Source: Chitinophagales bacterium
Lineage (GTDB): Bacteria > Bacteroidota > Bacteroidia > Chitinophagales > UBA2359
Assembly (NCBI GenBank): GCA_020628375.1
Contig: JAHDFD010000007.1
Span: 62,001-126,000 of the forward strand
Length of the DNA stretch: 64,000 nt
Direction of reading: 5' to 3'
In this document: in pieces, positions 27,401-36,400 of the stretch
Layout of the letters: the number at the start of each line of letters is the position of its first letter
How positions within the stretch are numbered: the first letter of the stretch is position 1
The notes under the pieces: model-generated
Seen by the model: the letters and a program-made list of their open reading frames with translations, nothing else
Told to the model about the DNA's origin: nothing
The model's database searches: none
Made by a program: the position numbers and the translations under genes

Positions 27401-28708
27401 CAGAATTGGGATAATGGACAGGCACCCGGATTGGATTTTACTTATGGTATGCAACCTGACAGGGCATGGCTCGACAGAGCTGCTCAGAATGGATGGATCT
27501 CTGAGAATTTCTGTAATGTTCAGCCTTATCAACAGCGTTTGAGCAGGAATATGAGTGGTAAAGCCACTTTAGAACCGATAAGAGATTTGAAGATCGATAT
27601 TAATATGACCAGTACTTATTCTGAAAATTATCAGGAGAATTTCAAGGTTAATGAGTTCGGTGAGTTCGTACATGTTTTCCCAAGAACAACAGGTAGTTAT
27701 ACCGTTTCTTATTTGCCGATCAGAACGATGTACAGTCGCTTAGATACCAATAATGTTTCTGAGATATACAAAGTATTTGAAGATAACAGATCGATCATTT
27801 CACGCAGATTACAGGAGTTGAATCCTAATTCAGTAGGAGATTATTACAGCCCTATTGATTCAACCTTTAATGGTAGATATGCCGATGGTTTTGGACCTTT
27901 ATCACAGGATGTATTGATTCCGGCATTTTTATCGGCTTATAATGGTATAGATGCTGAAAAAGTTAAACTGAATAATGTATTACGTCAGTTCCCAATGCCA
28001 AATTGGAGAATTACCTATAATGGTTTGGCTAAATTAGGGTTATTCAGAAAGATATTCCAGTCATTCAGTATTACACATGGCTATGCTTCAACCTACTCGG
28101 TTAATAGTTTCCAGAATGAGGATGATTTTATTGGCGATGTATCACCTGAATTAGAAGATTTTTATCGCGGAGCAAATATAGATACGCTTTCGGGTAACTT
28201 CTTCCCATTCTATCAAATTCCGGGTATTACTATTTCTGAGCAATTAGCGCCTTTGATCGGTGTTGATATGGGTTTCAATAATGGTATGTTATTGAGTTTC
28301 AAATACAACAAGTCAAGAACATTGAATTTGAACTTTTTAGCTTATGAGTTGATCGAGCAACGATCTCAGGAAATTGTAGTAGGTTTTGGTTTTAAATTAT
28401 CGGGCTTAACATTGCCTTTCAAAATCAAAGGTGAACCGGCACGTTTGAATAACGATATTAATTTCAGAACCGACTTCTCGTTCCGCGATAACTTAACAAT
28501 GAACAAAGGAATTGATAAAGATTTTGGAGAAGATACCAATGGTAGTAAGATCATACAGTTGACACCAACTATTGATTACGTCATAAATGACAGAATTAAG
28601 ATCGCACTATTCTATGAAAGAACCCGAACCATTCCATATACAACGCTTTCATTCCCATCGGTACGACAGCGTGGTGGCGTGAGAATTAGTTTGAGTTTGG
28701 CGCAGTAG
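21449..28708 (+). CDS. sprA: T9SS outer-membrane translocon protein SprA
   Basis: 2419 residues from a GTG start, right after ruvA. An N-terminal signal peptide is followed by repeated SprA features: DIRPTGGIDLEFGFQ, INMSVVGKIGDHINLSTAYNTK, the motif GGKELIEGVDYDVNYGLG (about residue 710), FVDDFEGTKS near 855, and a C-terminus of barrel strands ending in VRQRGGVRISLSLAQ. SprA is known to form the very large beta-barrel through which type IX cargo crosses the outer membrane, and it is needed for gliding adhesin export. Length and context fit completely, and the gene ends in its own terminator. Confidence 0.95.
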   Translation: MKKGYTVLVIKLGILISCLHSVSLLAAPQMVPFAFKGELSMHQLPPFPTLTEPNDTSDLIYPLNDDPYDPNAPANPFDLENNSMDQNVEYDPETGQYIITNQIGTSPYGTPDFFSTDEYIQMQEEQSISDYWETLSEDYSGGGSGGNNGGFGQRVGSWLEGNGKSPKLLKLDDDCGFLGCGGIDIRPTGGIDLEFGFQSNRTDNPFFSEQVRRLQSQPQFLFDMNINMSVVGKIGDHINLSTAYNTKATFNFDQQLKLEYTGDEDDIIQKIEAGNVNFPLPTSLIPGVQNLFGIKSQLKFGRLTLTSVISQQRSKAQRIQIEKGAQIEQFEVRADEYQENRHFFLAHNFRDSYNKNMSTLPVINTKTRITRIQVWVTNRENETERARDVIAFMDLGEADPYSPNISQTSTDNNADNYANSLYSEITGNESFRRNDEVVQNLLSRGYEDIQDFRLTQARLLNQNEYTYDPQLGYLSINTPLQDQDIVGVAFEYDDMSTGKSYQVGEFAESVVVDSTGTDRVLFLKMLKSTDIRPKLPIWDLMMKNIYSLRAFQLSEEDFRLDIYYESPGGVDTRFLQGAESVKNKTVLQLVGLDKLNAFQVPLDAGDGIFDYVEGYTIVARNGRLIFPVLEPFGADLRANFSEDEQETAGVYAFDSLYATTKQAVLQFPEKNRFVIKGQYRSNSSNEYQLGAFNVPQGSVRVTAGGKELIEGVDYDVNYGLGRVTIINDAYMESAVPVNVTFEDPALFSFIRKSMIGARADYWINDDFTLGATYMRLSQRPFTQKTNYGDDAINNRILGFDVNYFKDAPLLTNIVDKIPGLDTKEPSSVTFTGEAAKLFPGHARAIDGGSNGVVFVDDFEGTKSVNFLDNPIQAWSLASTPRSNKFPEYSLTNDYDYGKNRAKLAWYKIDQILYGAGISAESSHYTRQVNIREIFPETDVNFSLTGSRLFTFDLAYYPNERGPYNFDTDGLDFEGNLRNPEDRWGGISRQLINTNFERQNYEFIEFWMMDPFIDGDPFNEGKAGNEGEFIINLGTVSEDVLKDGRRFFENGLPRPGGPQNVDTTTWSRVPLTSIIANTFDSDEENRTAQDVGFDGMNNAGEQVLYADYLEELNNISLSDEARAAIIADPANDDYRYYNSDDYESTVSINDRYRKFNNPDGNAAVAGNQLAASSNPDIEDLNSDNLLEQSEAYYEYKIKMERGMGVDHPYIVNVVEGDTLDNIPSKWLHFQIPISEFTDNVGGIEGFRAIQFMRVYMTGFSEPVICRMARMGLVRNVWRKYEGEIKEPGEYISSDNDSETIFNVTAVSLEEHSGRYPIPYEMPPGTIRELSPGTTNGVQIQQNEQSLAVQVCNLPDGNAKAVFKAEQLDMRQFKRLQMWIHAEQSVDAPHPHDDGDVSAIIRIGDDFNQNYYEYEIPLALTRWETSVPDDIWPLANRVDIELSELVDVKKTRNFSDLDFTDYTRPYTKFLDDGRKITIVGNPDLGQVKNLMLGVRNPKRRAGTLDSDDGLSKCVEVWFNELALADFNEKGGWAAQARVDMKLADFGDITVSGNMHTSGFGTIEQRVTERYLDNLYEIDAIGNFRLDKFLPKGANMQIPLQMGYTRSVSNPEYDPFNTDIKMEEKLDSIELNTRREFGDKAAKDARKEAKKEAQEFVSTKSINLTGVKKLRDPKSKKKPMPWDVENITLGYSYTEIDERSPVIELENEKQHRATLDYTYTAKPKYITPFKKWQTKSKYAKIIKDFNFNFVPKSVGFRTGVNRRYSSIKLRTFEGDDFDFPTSYNKELTWSRDYNLDYDLTKSLGVKFVASNEAIIDEDQGAVDREVRRQLMRDFWRNGRNFRYNQSFIVNYNLPLKKIPVLEWLDASAKYQADYDWLATSRFAADTLGNLVSNQRTIQFNANLNFTKFYDKFPTLKKMNRPSGRGARPNPNRGGGDETGNKRNNNEVSLAARILLRPLTMLKRASLSYTLTHGTDLPGFMPTPSLLGQNWDNGQAPGLDFTYGMQPDRAWLDRAAQNGWISENFCNVQPYQQRLSRNMSGKATLEPIRDLKIDINMTSTYSENYQENFKVNEFGEFVHVFPRTTGSYTVSYLPIRTMYSRLDTNNVSEIYKVFEDNRSIISRRLQELNPNSVGDYYSPIDSTFNGRYADGFGPLSQDVLIPAFLSAYNGIDAEKVKLNNVLRQFPMPNWRITYNGLAKLGLFRKIFQSFSITHGYASTYSVNSFQNEDDFIGDVSPELEDFYRGANIDTLSGNFFPFYQIPGITISEQLAPLIGVDMGFNNGMLLSFKYNKSRTLNLNFLAYELIEQRSQEIVVGFGFKLSGLTLPFKIKGEPARLNNDINFRTDFSFRDNLTMNKGIDKDFGEDTNGSKIIQLTPTIDYVINDRIKIALFYERTRTIPYTTLSFPSVRQRGGVRISLSLAQ

Positions 28709-28731
28709 TAAAATTATTAAACTATATTTTT

Positions 28732-28776
28732 AACCCACATTGGCATTTCTTATATGTCAATGTGGGTTTTGTTTTT
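28732..28776 (+). terminator. Terminator of ruvA-sprA
   Basis: 15-nt arms AACCCACATTGGCAT (28732-28746) and ATGTCAATGTGGGTT (28754-28768) with one G-U pair, followed by TTGTTTTT. Confidence 0.88.
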
Positions 28777-28789
28777 ACGTAAAACATGA

Positions 28790-28849
28790 TTTAACCTTTA
28801 AACAAACAATAGAAGTAAGGTGGGTGAAGTGAGTGTACATTTGCCTTAA
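28790..28849 (+). pseudogene. Decayed 3' stub of the dockerin-like C-terminal module (stub 1)
   Basis: Reading from 28790 gives FNL, a stop codon where Trp is expected, TNN, then RSKVGEVSVHLP and a stop at 28847-28849. This matches the last ~20 residues of the intact dockerin-tailed proteins here (DFNLWNxNKSKVGETSIYLP). No upstream part of such a gene remains; the sprA terminator lies just before. It is therefore a remnant 3' end directly ahead of the WG-repeat gene. Confidence 0.7.
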
Positions 28850-28881
28850 AAGATATTTTATATGCAGAACTTAAACAATAA

Positions 28882-30384
28882 ATGATTTTCCATAAAATAT
28901 TACTGATTTTTACACTGTATCTCTCTATTTCTATAAATGCACAAGAACGACCTGAGAAATTGTATGTGCATTATGATAAGGAAACAGAACTTTACGGTTA
29001 TATCAATAAACTGGGTGAAGTAATAATTCAACCCAAGTTTTTAAGTGCCAGTTTTTTTAATGAGCAAGGCTATGCTTTGGTGGTTGTAGAAGCAGAAGAT
29101 GATTATGCTGAAATTGAATCTTGTTGTAAAAGAAAATGGAATTTTATTGATAAAAATGGTGAGTTTATTGGAGAAGATTTTTTCTCTCATGTAGGTAATT
29201 TAGTTACCTATTTTGAAAACTCTAATTTAGTTCCTGTTAAAATTTGTGAAAAAAATATGCCTTTTGCTTATCTCAATAAGGAAGGGGAATTTCAATTACA
29301 AGCCGTTTTTAAAAAGGCATCAACGTTTGGAAATACAGGATTAGCCGTAGTTGAGGGATTGGATAAAGGACACAACTTTAGAGGACATGAATTCTCTCGT
29401 AAGAAAATGAAATATTTAATAAATGAGCAAGGAGAAGTGATTTTAAAAATGTTTGATATTGTTTCAGCTGATTTAAGCTCGGCTAATGGTAAACCTGATT
29501 CTCCAACTAATTTCAATAAATTCGATTTTATAGCTTACCGAGAGGCAAGAAGAGGAGAGAGGAAATGGGGACTTTTTGATTGTGAAGGACAAATTGTTAT
29601 ACCCCCAAAGTTTCGAGAGTTACAGAATGTAAAATGCAATCAGCAAGCAATAGTTGCCAAAGAAATGTTCTCTCGAAGTTCAGATTTAGAAATAAATAAA
29701 TGGTATTTCTATGATTTGCAAGGAAATAGAATTTCTAACAAAGGATTTTACAAAGTTACAAGTATAGCATACAAAGGTAAGGTTATGTATATTACTCAAA
29801 AAAATGAAGAAGATGATGAATTAATCTGCTTGAATGAAAACCTTGAACCAATTGAATTATTTAAGGAAATTGACTATGTGAATTTTCATGGAAGAGGTAT
29901 TGGCACATATGCAAATAGAAGTTGGAAATATGGATTTATAGATATAGATGGAAACAAAATAACCGATTGTATTTTTGATAAAGCACACGGCTTTCGCATA
30001 GATGATTTAGGTATTGGAAAATTAAATGACAAATATTATTGGGTGGATAGAAAGGGTAAACTTGAAGAAATACCAAATATAGATAAAACAATGAAGCATA
30101 AAAATGCTAATATTCTCTCTTTTAAAGATAAAGAAACAGAATTATTTGGCTTTATGAATATAGAAGGCGATACAATAATACAAGCATTATTTAATCATAT
30201 TGGTTTTAATACTTCAGGATATACACATTATCATATTTTTGATGATAATGGGATTTGTATAGTTTATTTTGGAAATAAATTTGGATATATAAATGCTAAT
30301 GGAGAGTTACTAAATTTTACTTTAGACGATATTCCAGAAGACATACATTTATATAATTGGTATGGCAAACAATTTAGAGAATAG
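28882..30384 (+). CDS. Exported WG-repeat protein
   Basis: 500 residues with a signal peptide (LLIFTLYLSISINAQ). About ten WG repeats run the length of the protein, each like YGYINKLGEVIIQPKF (residues 39-54) or WGLFDCEGQIVIPPKF; some are degenerate. WG repeats probably form a beta-sheet scaffold and their function is not established. The gene is preceded by one dockerin 3' stub (28790-28849) and followed 7 bp after its stop by another (30392-30454), so it sits as a passenger between two module ends. An in-frame 7-codon ORF at 28862 overlaps its start by ATGA and may be chance. Confidence 0.85.
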   Translation: MIFHKILLIFTLYLSISINAQERPEKLYVHYDKETELYGYINKLGEVIIQPKFLSASFFNEQGYALVVVEAEDDYAEIESCCKRKWNFIDKNGEFIGEDFFSHVGNLVTYFENSNLVPVKICEKNMPFAYLNKEGEFQLQAVFKKASTFGNTGLAVVEGLDKGHNFRGHEFSRKKMKYLINEQGEVILKMFDIVSADLSSANGKPDSPTNFNKFDFIAYREARRGERKWGLFDCEGQIVIPPKFRELQNVKCNQQAIVAKEMFSRSSDLEINKWYFYDLQGNRISNKGFYKVTSIAYKGKVMYITQKNEEDDELICLNENLEPIELFKEIDYVNFHGRGIGTYANRSWKYGFIDIDGNKITDCIFDKAHGFRIDDLGIGKLNDKYYWVDRKGKLEEIPNIDKTMKHKNANILSFKDKETELFGFMNIEGDTIIQALFNHIGFNTSGYTHYHIFDDNGICIVYFGNKFGYINANGELLNFTLDDIPEDIHLYNWYGKQFRE

Positions 30385-30391
30385 TATATTA

Positions 30392-30454
30392 AATTTCAAC
30401 CTTTGGGCTGGAAATAGAAGTAAGGTAGGGGAGACGAGTATTTATTTGCCTTAA
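30392..30454 (+). pseudogene. 3' stub of the dockerin-like C-terminal module (stub 2)
   Basis: Open reading NFNLWAGNRSKVGETSIYLP then TAA, in a different frame from the WG gene that ends at 30384. It is nearly identical to the tails of the intact proteins at 31713 and 36786. Nothing upstream encodes the rest of the module, so only the last 20 codons of a former gene survive. Confidence 0.85.
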
Positions 30455-30474
30455 TAAAATGATCGTTCAAGAAA

Positions 30475-30501
30475 AATCAGAAATTTGTCAAATTTCTGAT
30501 T
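30475..30501. terminator. Palindrome after stub 2, possible terminator
   Basis: AATCAGAAATTTG (30475-30487) and CAAATTTCTGATT (30489-30501) form a near-perfect palindrome followed by CTTTAT. It may terminate transcription from the WG gene; the T-tract is weak. Confidence 0.5.
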
Positions 30502-30612
30502 CTTTATAAGTCGCTACAAAGACACAACTCAAAATAGAGCGTAGAAGATTATTTTAATGAAACAACATTCTATAGTTTTAGTAAGTTTTAGATCTTATAA
30601 ATCTTGGTGATT

Positions 30613-31713
30613 ATGAAGAATTTGTTTCTGTTTACTTTATTGTTGATGACTCAGGTAATGCTAAGTCAGAATCTGATCGAAACCAGAACCGCATCGCTTA
30701 TGGACGGTGATTACCTGCTTCAGGGAACTGTTCATTTGGAATTATATGATGATAACTCTTTAGATGTCAGATTTGAGAATGATTATCTTACTACCAATAA
30801 TGTATTCGATGTACATGTTTATCTGACAAATAATAATAATTATGCAGATCCTATTAATACATCTGGAATGTTATTGGTCGAAAATATCGGTAGTATAGAT
30901 GGCATTGATTATTCCTCCGGACCAATGACTTTTAACTTACCCGCAGGAGTAGGTATTAATGATTACCAACATATAGTATTCGTTTGTTTGCAATTCGGAA
31001 ATTTACATTGGGGAGATGGTACTTTTGGTGCTTCTGAACCAACTTTCAGTTCTTTTAACTTTAAGCTCTTTTTAGAAGGTCCTTATGATGATACAAGTGG
31101 TGAAATGACCACTGCTTTACATTCGGGGAACCTAATACCTTTAAGTCAACCATTTAACGTTGCACCTTATAATTATAATGGCTCTGAATCTGTTGTTGGC
31201 ATACCAAGTGCCGATATTGTAGATTGGATATTGATTCAGGCAAGAGATAGGAATAACTGGGATCTTGTTATAGAATCACAGGCATGTTTTCTGCTTAAAG
31301 ATGGAAGTCTGATGGATATAAATGGAAATAACGGCATACGATTTTTTAATTTGAACAACGGATCTGATTATCGTTTTGCAATTTACCACAAAGGGCATTT
31401 GGGTGTTTTATCAGCTGCTGATATTTCAGCAGGAAGTACAGCAATCTATGATTTTTCGAGTTCATCAACAATGGCGCAAGGTATTCAACAAACAAAATCA
31501 ATAGGAGGTGTTCATGTACTTCATTCCGGAGACTACGATAATAATGGTGTGGTGAACAACTTAGATTTTAATCTTTGGAATAGCGACGCGGCAGCTGTGA
31601 ATGCTTACGAACATTTCGATGGAGATTGTAACGGTGTAGTGAATAATCAGGACTTCAATTTATGGAATGTGAATAAAAGTAAAGTAGGAGAGACGAGCAT
31701 TTATTTGCCTTAA
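30613..31713 (+). CDS. Secreted DM13-domain protein with dockerin-like C-terminal module
   Basis: 366 residues from ATG 30613 (an earlier GTG at 30604 would lengthen the signal peptide needlessly). Signal peptide FTLLLMTQVMLSQ. Residues about 20-135 resemble the DM13 domain: GDYLLQGTVHLELYDDNSL, FDVHVYLTN, then YQHIVFVCLQFGNLHWGDG. A ~210-residue C-terminal module follows (LFLEGPYD, DWILIQAR, ESQACFLLKDG, IYHKGHLGVLS), ending with two calcium-loop repeats, GDYDNNGVVNNLDFNLW and GDCNGVVNNQDFNLW, and the tail NKSKVGETSIYLP. The protein is probably exported to the surface; no type A sorting domain is present. Confidence 0.82.
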   Translation: MKNLFLFTLLLMTQVMLSQNLIETRTASLMDGDYLLQGTVHLELYDDNSLDVRFENDYLTTNNVFDVHVYLTNNNNYADPINTSGMLLVENIGSIDGIDYSSGPMTFNLPAGVGINDYQHIVFVCLQFGNLHWGDGTFGASEPTFSSFNFKLFLEGPYDDTSGEMTTALHSGNLIPLSQPFNVAPYNYNGSESVVGIPSADIVDWILIQARDRNNWDLVIESQACFLLKDGSLMDINGNNGIRFFNLNNGSDYRFAIYHKGHLGVLSAADISAGSTAIYDFSSSSTMAQGIQQTKSIGGVHVLHSGDYDNNGVVNNLDFNLWNSDAAAVNAYEHFDGDCNGVVNNQDFNLWNVNKSKVGETSIYLP

Positions 31714-31817
31714 TAAGTTAACGATCATTTATAATTATTTTAAGGAGCATTATTTCTTTTTTATTGAATTGTATTTACCTTTAGATAAATTGTGTTACCC
31801 ATTAATGAAATTTGGAA

Positions 31818-32525
31818 ATGCCTAAATCTATCGGATCACTTTTACTGTTGAGTATTCTTTTTTTATCCTCTTGTTCTGAAGAATCAAAACAGGAAGAGCC
31901 TGAACCAGAAGTCATACTTGCACCTAGTGGAGATTACCTGCCGATGTATCCGGGTTCCTATTGGGATTACTTAAATGCTGAAGGAGATACTGTTCGGTTT
32001 TATACTTTAGATGAAACCGAACTAACCGATGTCTGTGGCGCATATAGTAACGAAGAACCTGAGGGATTTGATAATGAACAATACTATACAACCTCTTTAA
32101 TCAGGTACCCGTACCTCAATAATCTGGATAATGTATTCTCTTATTATGTGCCTAGAATAGAGAAGTGGGGTTCATATCCACCTGATGAATACTATTGTCA
32201 TTCTATATTCAGAGAAAACATAGGAGAGAGATGGATAATAACCCAGGTTGATCAATATACTAGTAATATACTAGTGGCAAAAGTCATAGATAAACGTCCT
32301 GTTGAGAGCTTATACCATTATTCAACAGATTCTATAATTATAGCAGAACGACGCTATGAACCTAATTATGGTGTTCCGCCAGGATATGAAATATCACCAG
32401 CCTATCCAGTTAATTATTTATACTTTGCCAAACATATTGGCTTAGTAGCCTTAGGTGTTATTGAAGAAGCAGAGGCCGATTCAATCGAAGTATTAAGATT
32501 GGTAGATTGGTATATTAATAAATAA
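31818..32525 (+). CDS. Hypothetical lipoprotein
   Basis: 235 residues from ATG 31818 (a TTG six bases earlier is less likely). Lipoprotein signal LLLLSILFLSSC with Cys19, then an acidic linker EESKQEEPEPE typical of surface-exposed lipoproteins in this phylum. The rest (DYLPMYPGSYWDYLNAEGDTV) is a compact aromatic-rich domain seen in many uncharacterised Bacteroidota lipoproteins. No enzyme motif is visible. It lies between two dockerin-tailed proteins. Confidence 0.75.
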   Translation: MPKSIGSLLLLSILFLSSCSEESKQEEPEPEVILAPSGDYLPMYPGSYWDYLNAEGDTVRFYTLDETELTDVCGAYSNEEPEGFDNEQYYTTSLIRYPYLNNLDNVFSYYVPRIEKWGSYPPDEYYCHSIFRENIGERWIITQVDQYTSNILVAKVIDKRPVESLYHYSTDSIIIAERRYEPNYGVPPGYEISPAYPVNYLYFAKHIGLVALGVIEEAEADSIEVLRLVDWYINK

Positions 32526-32607
32526 GAATAAAAGCTCATAATGCATCGGTAAGTGGCTTTGTAATACTTCCATGACTATATTTTTTACATGAAAAGAAAG
32601 TTTTAAA

Positions 32608-33288
32608 ATGAAGTATCTTTTACCTCTAATCATATTTTTTCTCTTATCCGGTTGCGGGAAAAAAACGGTTGTCAGTTCTGAAGGAGAAGCTAATTATTAC
32701 AGCAATAAAAAACATTTATTTATAGATGCTCCTTCAACAAATACGCTTTACATGGGAATTGAAAACCCCATCTTGATTAAAAATATTTCATATACCGACA
32801 AAAAACAGGCAGCATTAAAGGCAAATGATGCGAGTATAAAAATTAAGAATATTGGAGATGGTAGCTTTACAGTAACGCCAATTAATAAAGTTTATAATGC
32901 TGAATTAACAATAACTGTTGGAGGTTATAATGCTACTCAAAAGTTTACAGTTGAACCACTGCCGGTTCCGGTTGCTAAAATTGGAAAACATGCTTTCGGA
33001 AATATTAAGGCAGGTGAAATTAAGGCACAACAAGGGATACGGGCTGTCTATGAAAACTTTCCAATAGAGGTAAAATGTAGCATTAAAAGTTATAAACTTA
33101 CCCGTATTTCTTCAGAAGGAAAACAAGAACAAGTAATGAATCATGGAGCAAGTTTTTCAGATGAAGCAAATAAGTTAATTGCAAAAGCAAGTGCTGAGGA
33201 TGTTTATTTATTTGAAGAAGTAAAATATCAATGTCCCGACAGCCCTCACCATAAACCTACACAACCAATTGTATTGAGAGTTAAATAG
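32608..33288 (+). CDS. Lipoprotein resembling the periplasmic C-terminal domains of GldM
   Basis: 226 residues; lipoprotein signal LIIFFLLSGC (Cys16). Residues about 40-115 (DAPSTNTLYMGIENPILIKN, GSFTVTPIN, TVGGYNATQKFTVEPLPVPVAKIG) and 120-226 (KAGEIKAQQGIRAVYENFPIEV, then SYKLTRIS and VYLFEEVKYQCPD) follow the order of the last two periplasmic domains of GldM, the T9SS energy-transducing subunit. No TM helix and no N-terminal GldM part are present, so this is a stand-alone copy of the domain pair on a lipid anchor. A role at the T9SS is suggested but not shown. Confidence 0.75.
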   Translation: MKYLLPLIIFFLLSGCGKKTVVSSEGEANYYSNKKHLFIDAPSTNTLYMGIENPILIKNISYTDKKQAALKANDASIKIKNIGDGSFTVTPINKVYNAELTITVGGYNATQKFTVEPLPVPVAKIGKHAFGNIKAGEIKAQQGIRAVYENFPIEVKCSIKSYKLTRISSEGKQEQVMNHGASFSDEANKLIAKASAEDVYLFEEVKYQCPDSPHHKPTQPIVLRVK

Positions 33289-33492
33289 TTTTTATAGCTT
33301 TTAAAATGATGAATTTTCTTGATAGAAAACTAATTTTTAAATCTTTAATTTACTTTTTTATAGGATTTTATTGAAAAAATATTTGTTTAGAAATCTAATT
33401 AAATAGACTATTTGTAATTAAAACATACAGCTTTTACTTTTAATTTTAGAGAAGTTTATAAAAGTTATTCTTTGATATTTAAAGTAAATTTT

Positions 33493-36400
33493 ATGAAAGT
33501 GATTAAATTCTTTATTCCGTCTGTGATTTTTAGTATAAGTGTTTGCTGTTTTTTCTTATTGGAAATAGCCAACGCTCAGGTAGCTCATTTTAATTTCAAT
33601 AATAACTTACAAGATCAGATTAACAATCATGATTGTACGTATCTTGAATCAGGTATGCCTGCTGCTAACGCACCTGAATTTAGTACTAGTGGAGGTACTC
33701 AAATTCAATTAGATCCTATTCAGGGATTACAAATTGCCAACTCTTTTTGGACAGAAATTGATACAAGTAAAAACATCGAAATTGAAATGACTTTCACAAT
33801 TACAGATATTGGTGCTGGAGAAGGTAAAATAGATATAATTAACTGCCAGGATAGTCCTAACTCACCAGGTTTTAACATCCATACTCGCCATGACGAAACC
33901 AGCGATCAAGAGGATTATTCGATGATTTTTTCTTATTCTGATGGTGGTTTTGAAGAAGGGGTGCCCAATCATATAGGACATGACGAAGTGTATTTGGGAG
34001 ATTTCTTAGCTGGTGAAGAAATTAGTTTAAGACTCATCATTGATTTAGAAAATCTATTTCTAACGGCTTTGGTTAATGGACGATACACCAATGTAATTCT
34101 TAATGACTTTTATGATTGGACTTTGATTAAATCCCACATTAAAAATAATCCCTGGTACTTTGGTTGGCGTTTTGGACTTGAAGATTTTATAGAATTTGAA
34201 GGTGAAGTTTATACCGCTTCAATGGCAGTTGATGATGCAAAAATTTTCTCACCCAAACAAGCAGGAAATACAACTGCTTTACAAACAGCATTACAGTCAA
34301 TGACTGCACATGTTAATGGATCAAATACACTTTCATTGGCAAGCAGAACAAATTTTCTAACAACTATTTTGTTCAATTATGACGGGAATTTTAATGCTGT
34401 TTCTACTGAAATATTCGACTATATGGATGATTACGAAGCCAATTATCCACCATTGTTTTCCGACAGATCACCAGTATTGCCCATTACTATGGAACCAGAA
34501 GCACAGTTATTATATTTCTTACAACAAACCATTTTTGATACAGAATATACAACTGCGAATTTAAGCATGCTGGAAGGTTTAGTTTATGAAGCTTCTACAA
34601 TTTTTCCGGGTCCGGTTTCATCCGTTGCACCAAGAAGTATTAACGCCAATGTCGAAATAAATGGAACGCACAACTACATGCCGGCAGCACGTGTTGTTGC
34701 AGACTTAACTGATGCAAAACGACCAACAGGTTATTATGCTGCACCGGGGGAAATTATAACTATAAATATTCCACCGAGTTTAACAGGTGCAGGCTTAAAA
34801 GTAATGATAGGAGCGCAGGATGAAGATATGAGTTTTGTAGGTGAGATCAACCGTTTTGTCCGCATCTCAAAAACCTATGAATTAAATAGTACAAGTACGC
34901 AAATTTTGAGTCCCTTTGGTGGAGGTATTTATCTGAAAATCCCAGTTGGTTCAAACCATAATTGGTTTAATATTACCATAAATGGAGCGGTAAAATCGCC
35001 GTACTATTCTTATCTGCAAGGAAGAGTTACGCCAATAAATGAATGGAATACAGATATGAATAACCACTATGTTGAATGGGTTGATCTGGAATCGGAAAAG
35101 TATATGATGACCCTACCATTATCGCATGTTGAGAGTGTTGTTACAGACCCAGCAGATTTAATGCAGCAATGGAATGATATAATGGCTGGTGTTCGTTATA
35201 TAGGCGGGCGACCTGCCAACAGACCTCGTGCAGAGTATTTTGCTGTTGATTCTCGTTTGCCTTCGGGTGCATTTGGAACGGGTTATCCGCAAATAATCGG
35301 GCATGCTGATGCACCTTTTGAGCCTGCCGAATACGATGAGTTTTTTCCAACATATATCAATCATCCTACCTATTTCAATAGTGGACTTGAGATCTTATTC
35401 CATGAAATGGGGCATGCTGTTGCTCACCCAACTTTAAATACTGAAGTAGAAAGTATTGTTCATTTATTAGCCATTCATACTTATCAAGCTTTGTACGATC
35501 TTTCACTAGATTCAGCTTTTGTGTATTCTTCAGGTGAAAAGCATACCATGGATGAGGCCACAATTGACTGGATGATAGCGGAAAATTTCAGAAATGGTGA
35601 TAGGATGGATTGCGACCCAACAATGGAAGATTATGCATGTGATGAACTGCGTTATCAGCATCGAAGTTTTGCAAAATACATAGAAATGGTAGAATGTTTT
35701 GGTTGGGAATCTGTTCATGAAATGAATAAATACTTTTACGATAACTGGAGTACTACACCGAATCCTGATGATTGGATTGAAGTAAATCCCGATAATATGA
35801 TTCGGGGAGCTTCTTATGGTATGAATGTGAATATGGCTCCGCTCATGCACTTTTGGGGTTTAATTCCATCGGCAGGTTTACAAGCCGAATTGGAAACCTT
35901 ACCAAGAAGCCCACAGCTTTTATGTAAACTTTTAGAATATCGTGATCTAGTACCACAAAATCAAACAGAGTTTCAGGTTTGGTACAATCAAAATTATCCT
36001 AAAAAAGACGCAGTTCACCACGATAGATATGATTATGCCTTAGCGAATTATAATACTGATAATTATGCCAATGCAATGACCGACCAAATAGATTTTCTTA
36101 TTGATACTTATTTTCCTGATCGTACCAATATTCAACTGAAACTCTTTTTAGAAGGACCTTATAATAGTGCTTCAAACCAAATGAACACTACACTGAACAC
36201 AACGAACCTGATTCCGCTGGAACAACCGTTCAATATTGCTCCTTATAATTATTCTGGTACGGAAAGAGTTTTGGCTATTCCAAGTAATGATATTGTTGAT
36301 TGGGTTTTGGTACAAGCTAGAGCTGCAAATAGTTGGGAAACTATTATTGAATCTCAGGCTTGCTTTTTATTGAAAGACGGGACTTTAATGAATGTTAATG

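Noticed and set aside
28862..28885. Seven-codon ORF overlapping the WG gene start (possible leader peptide)
   Set aside because: Too short to judge; no hairpin or regulatory codon run accompanies it.
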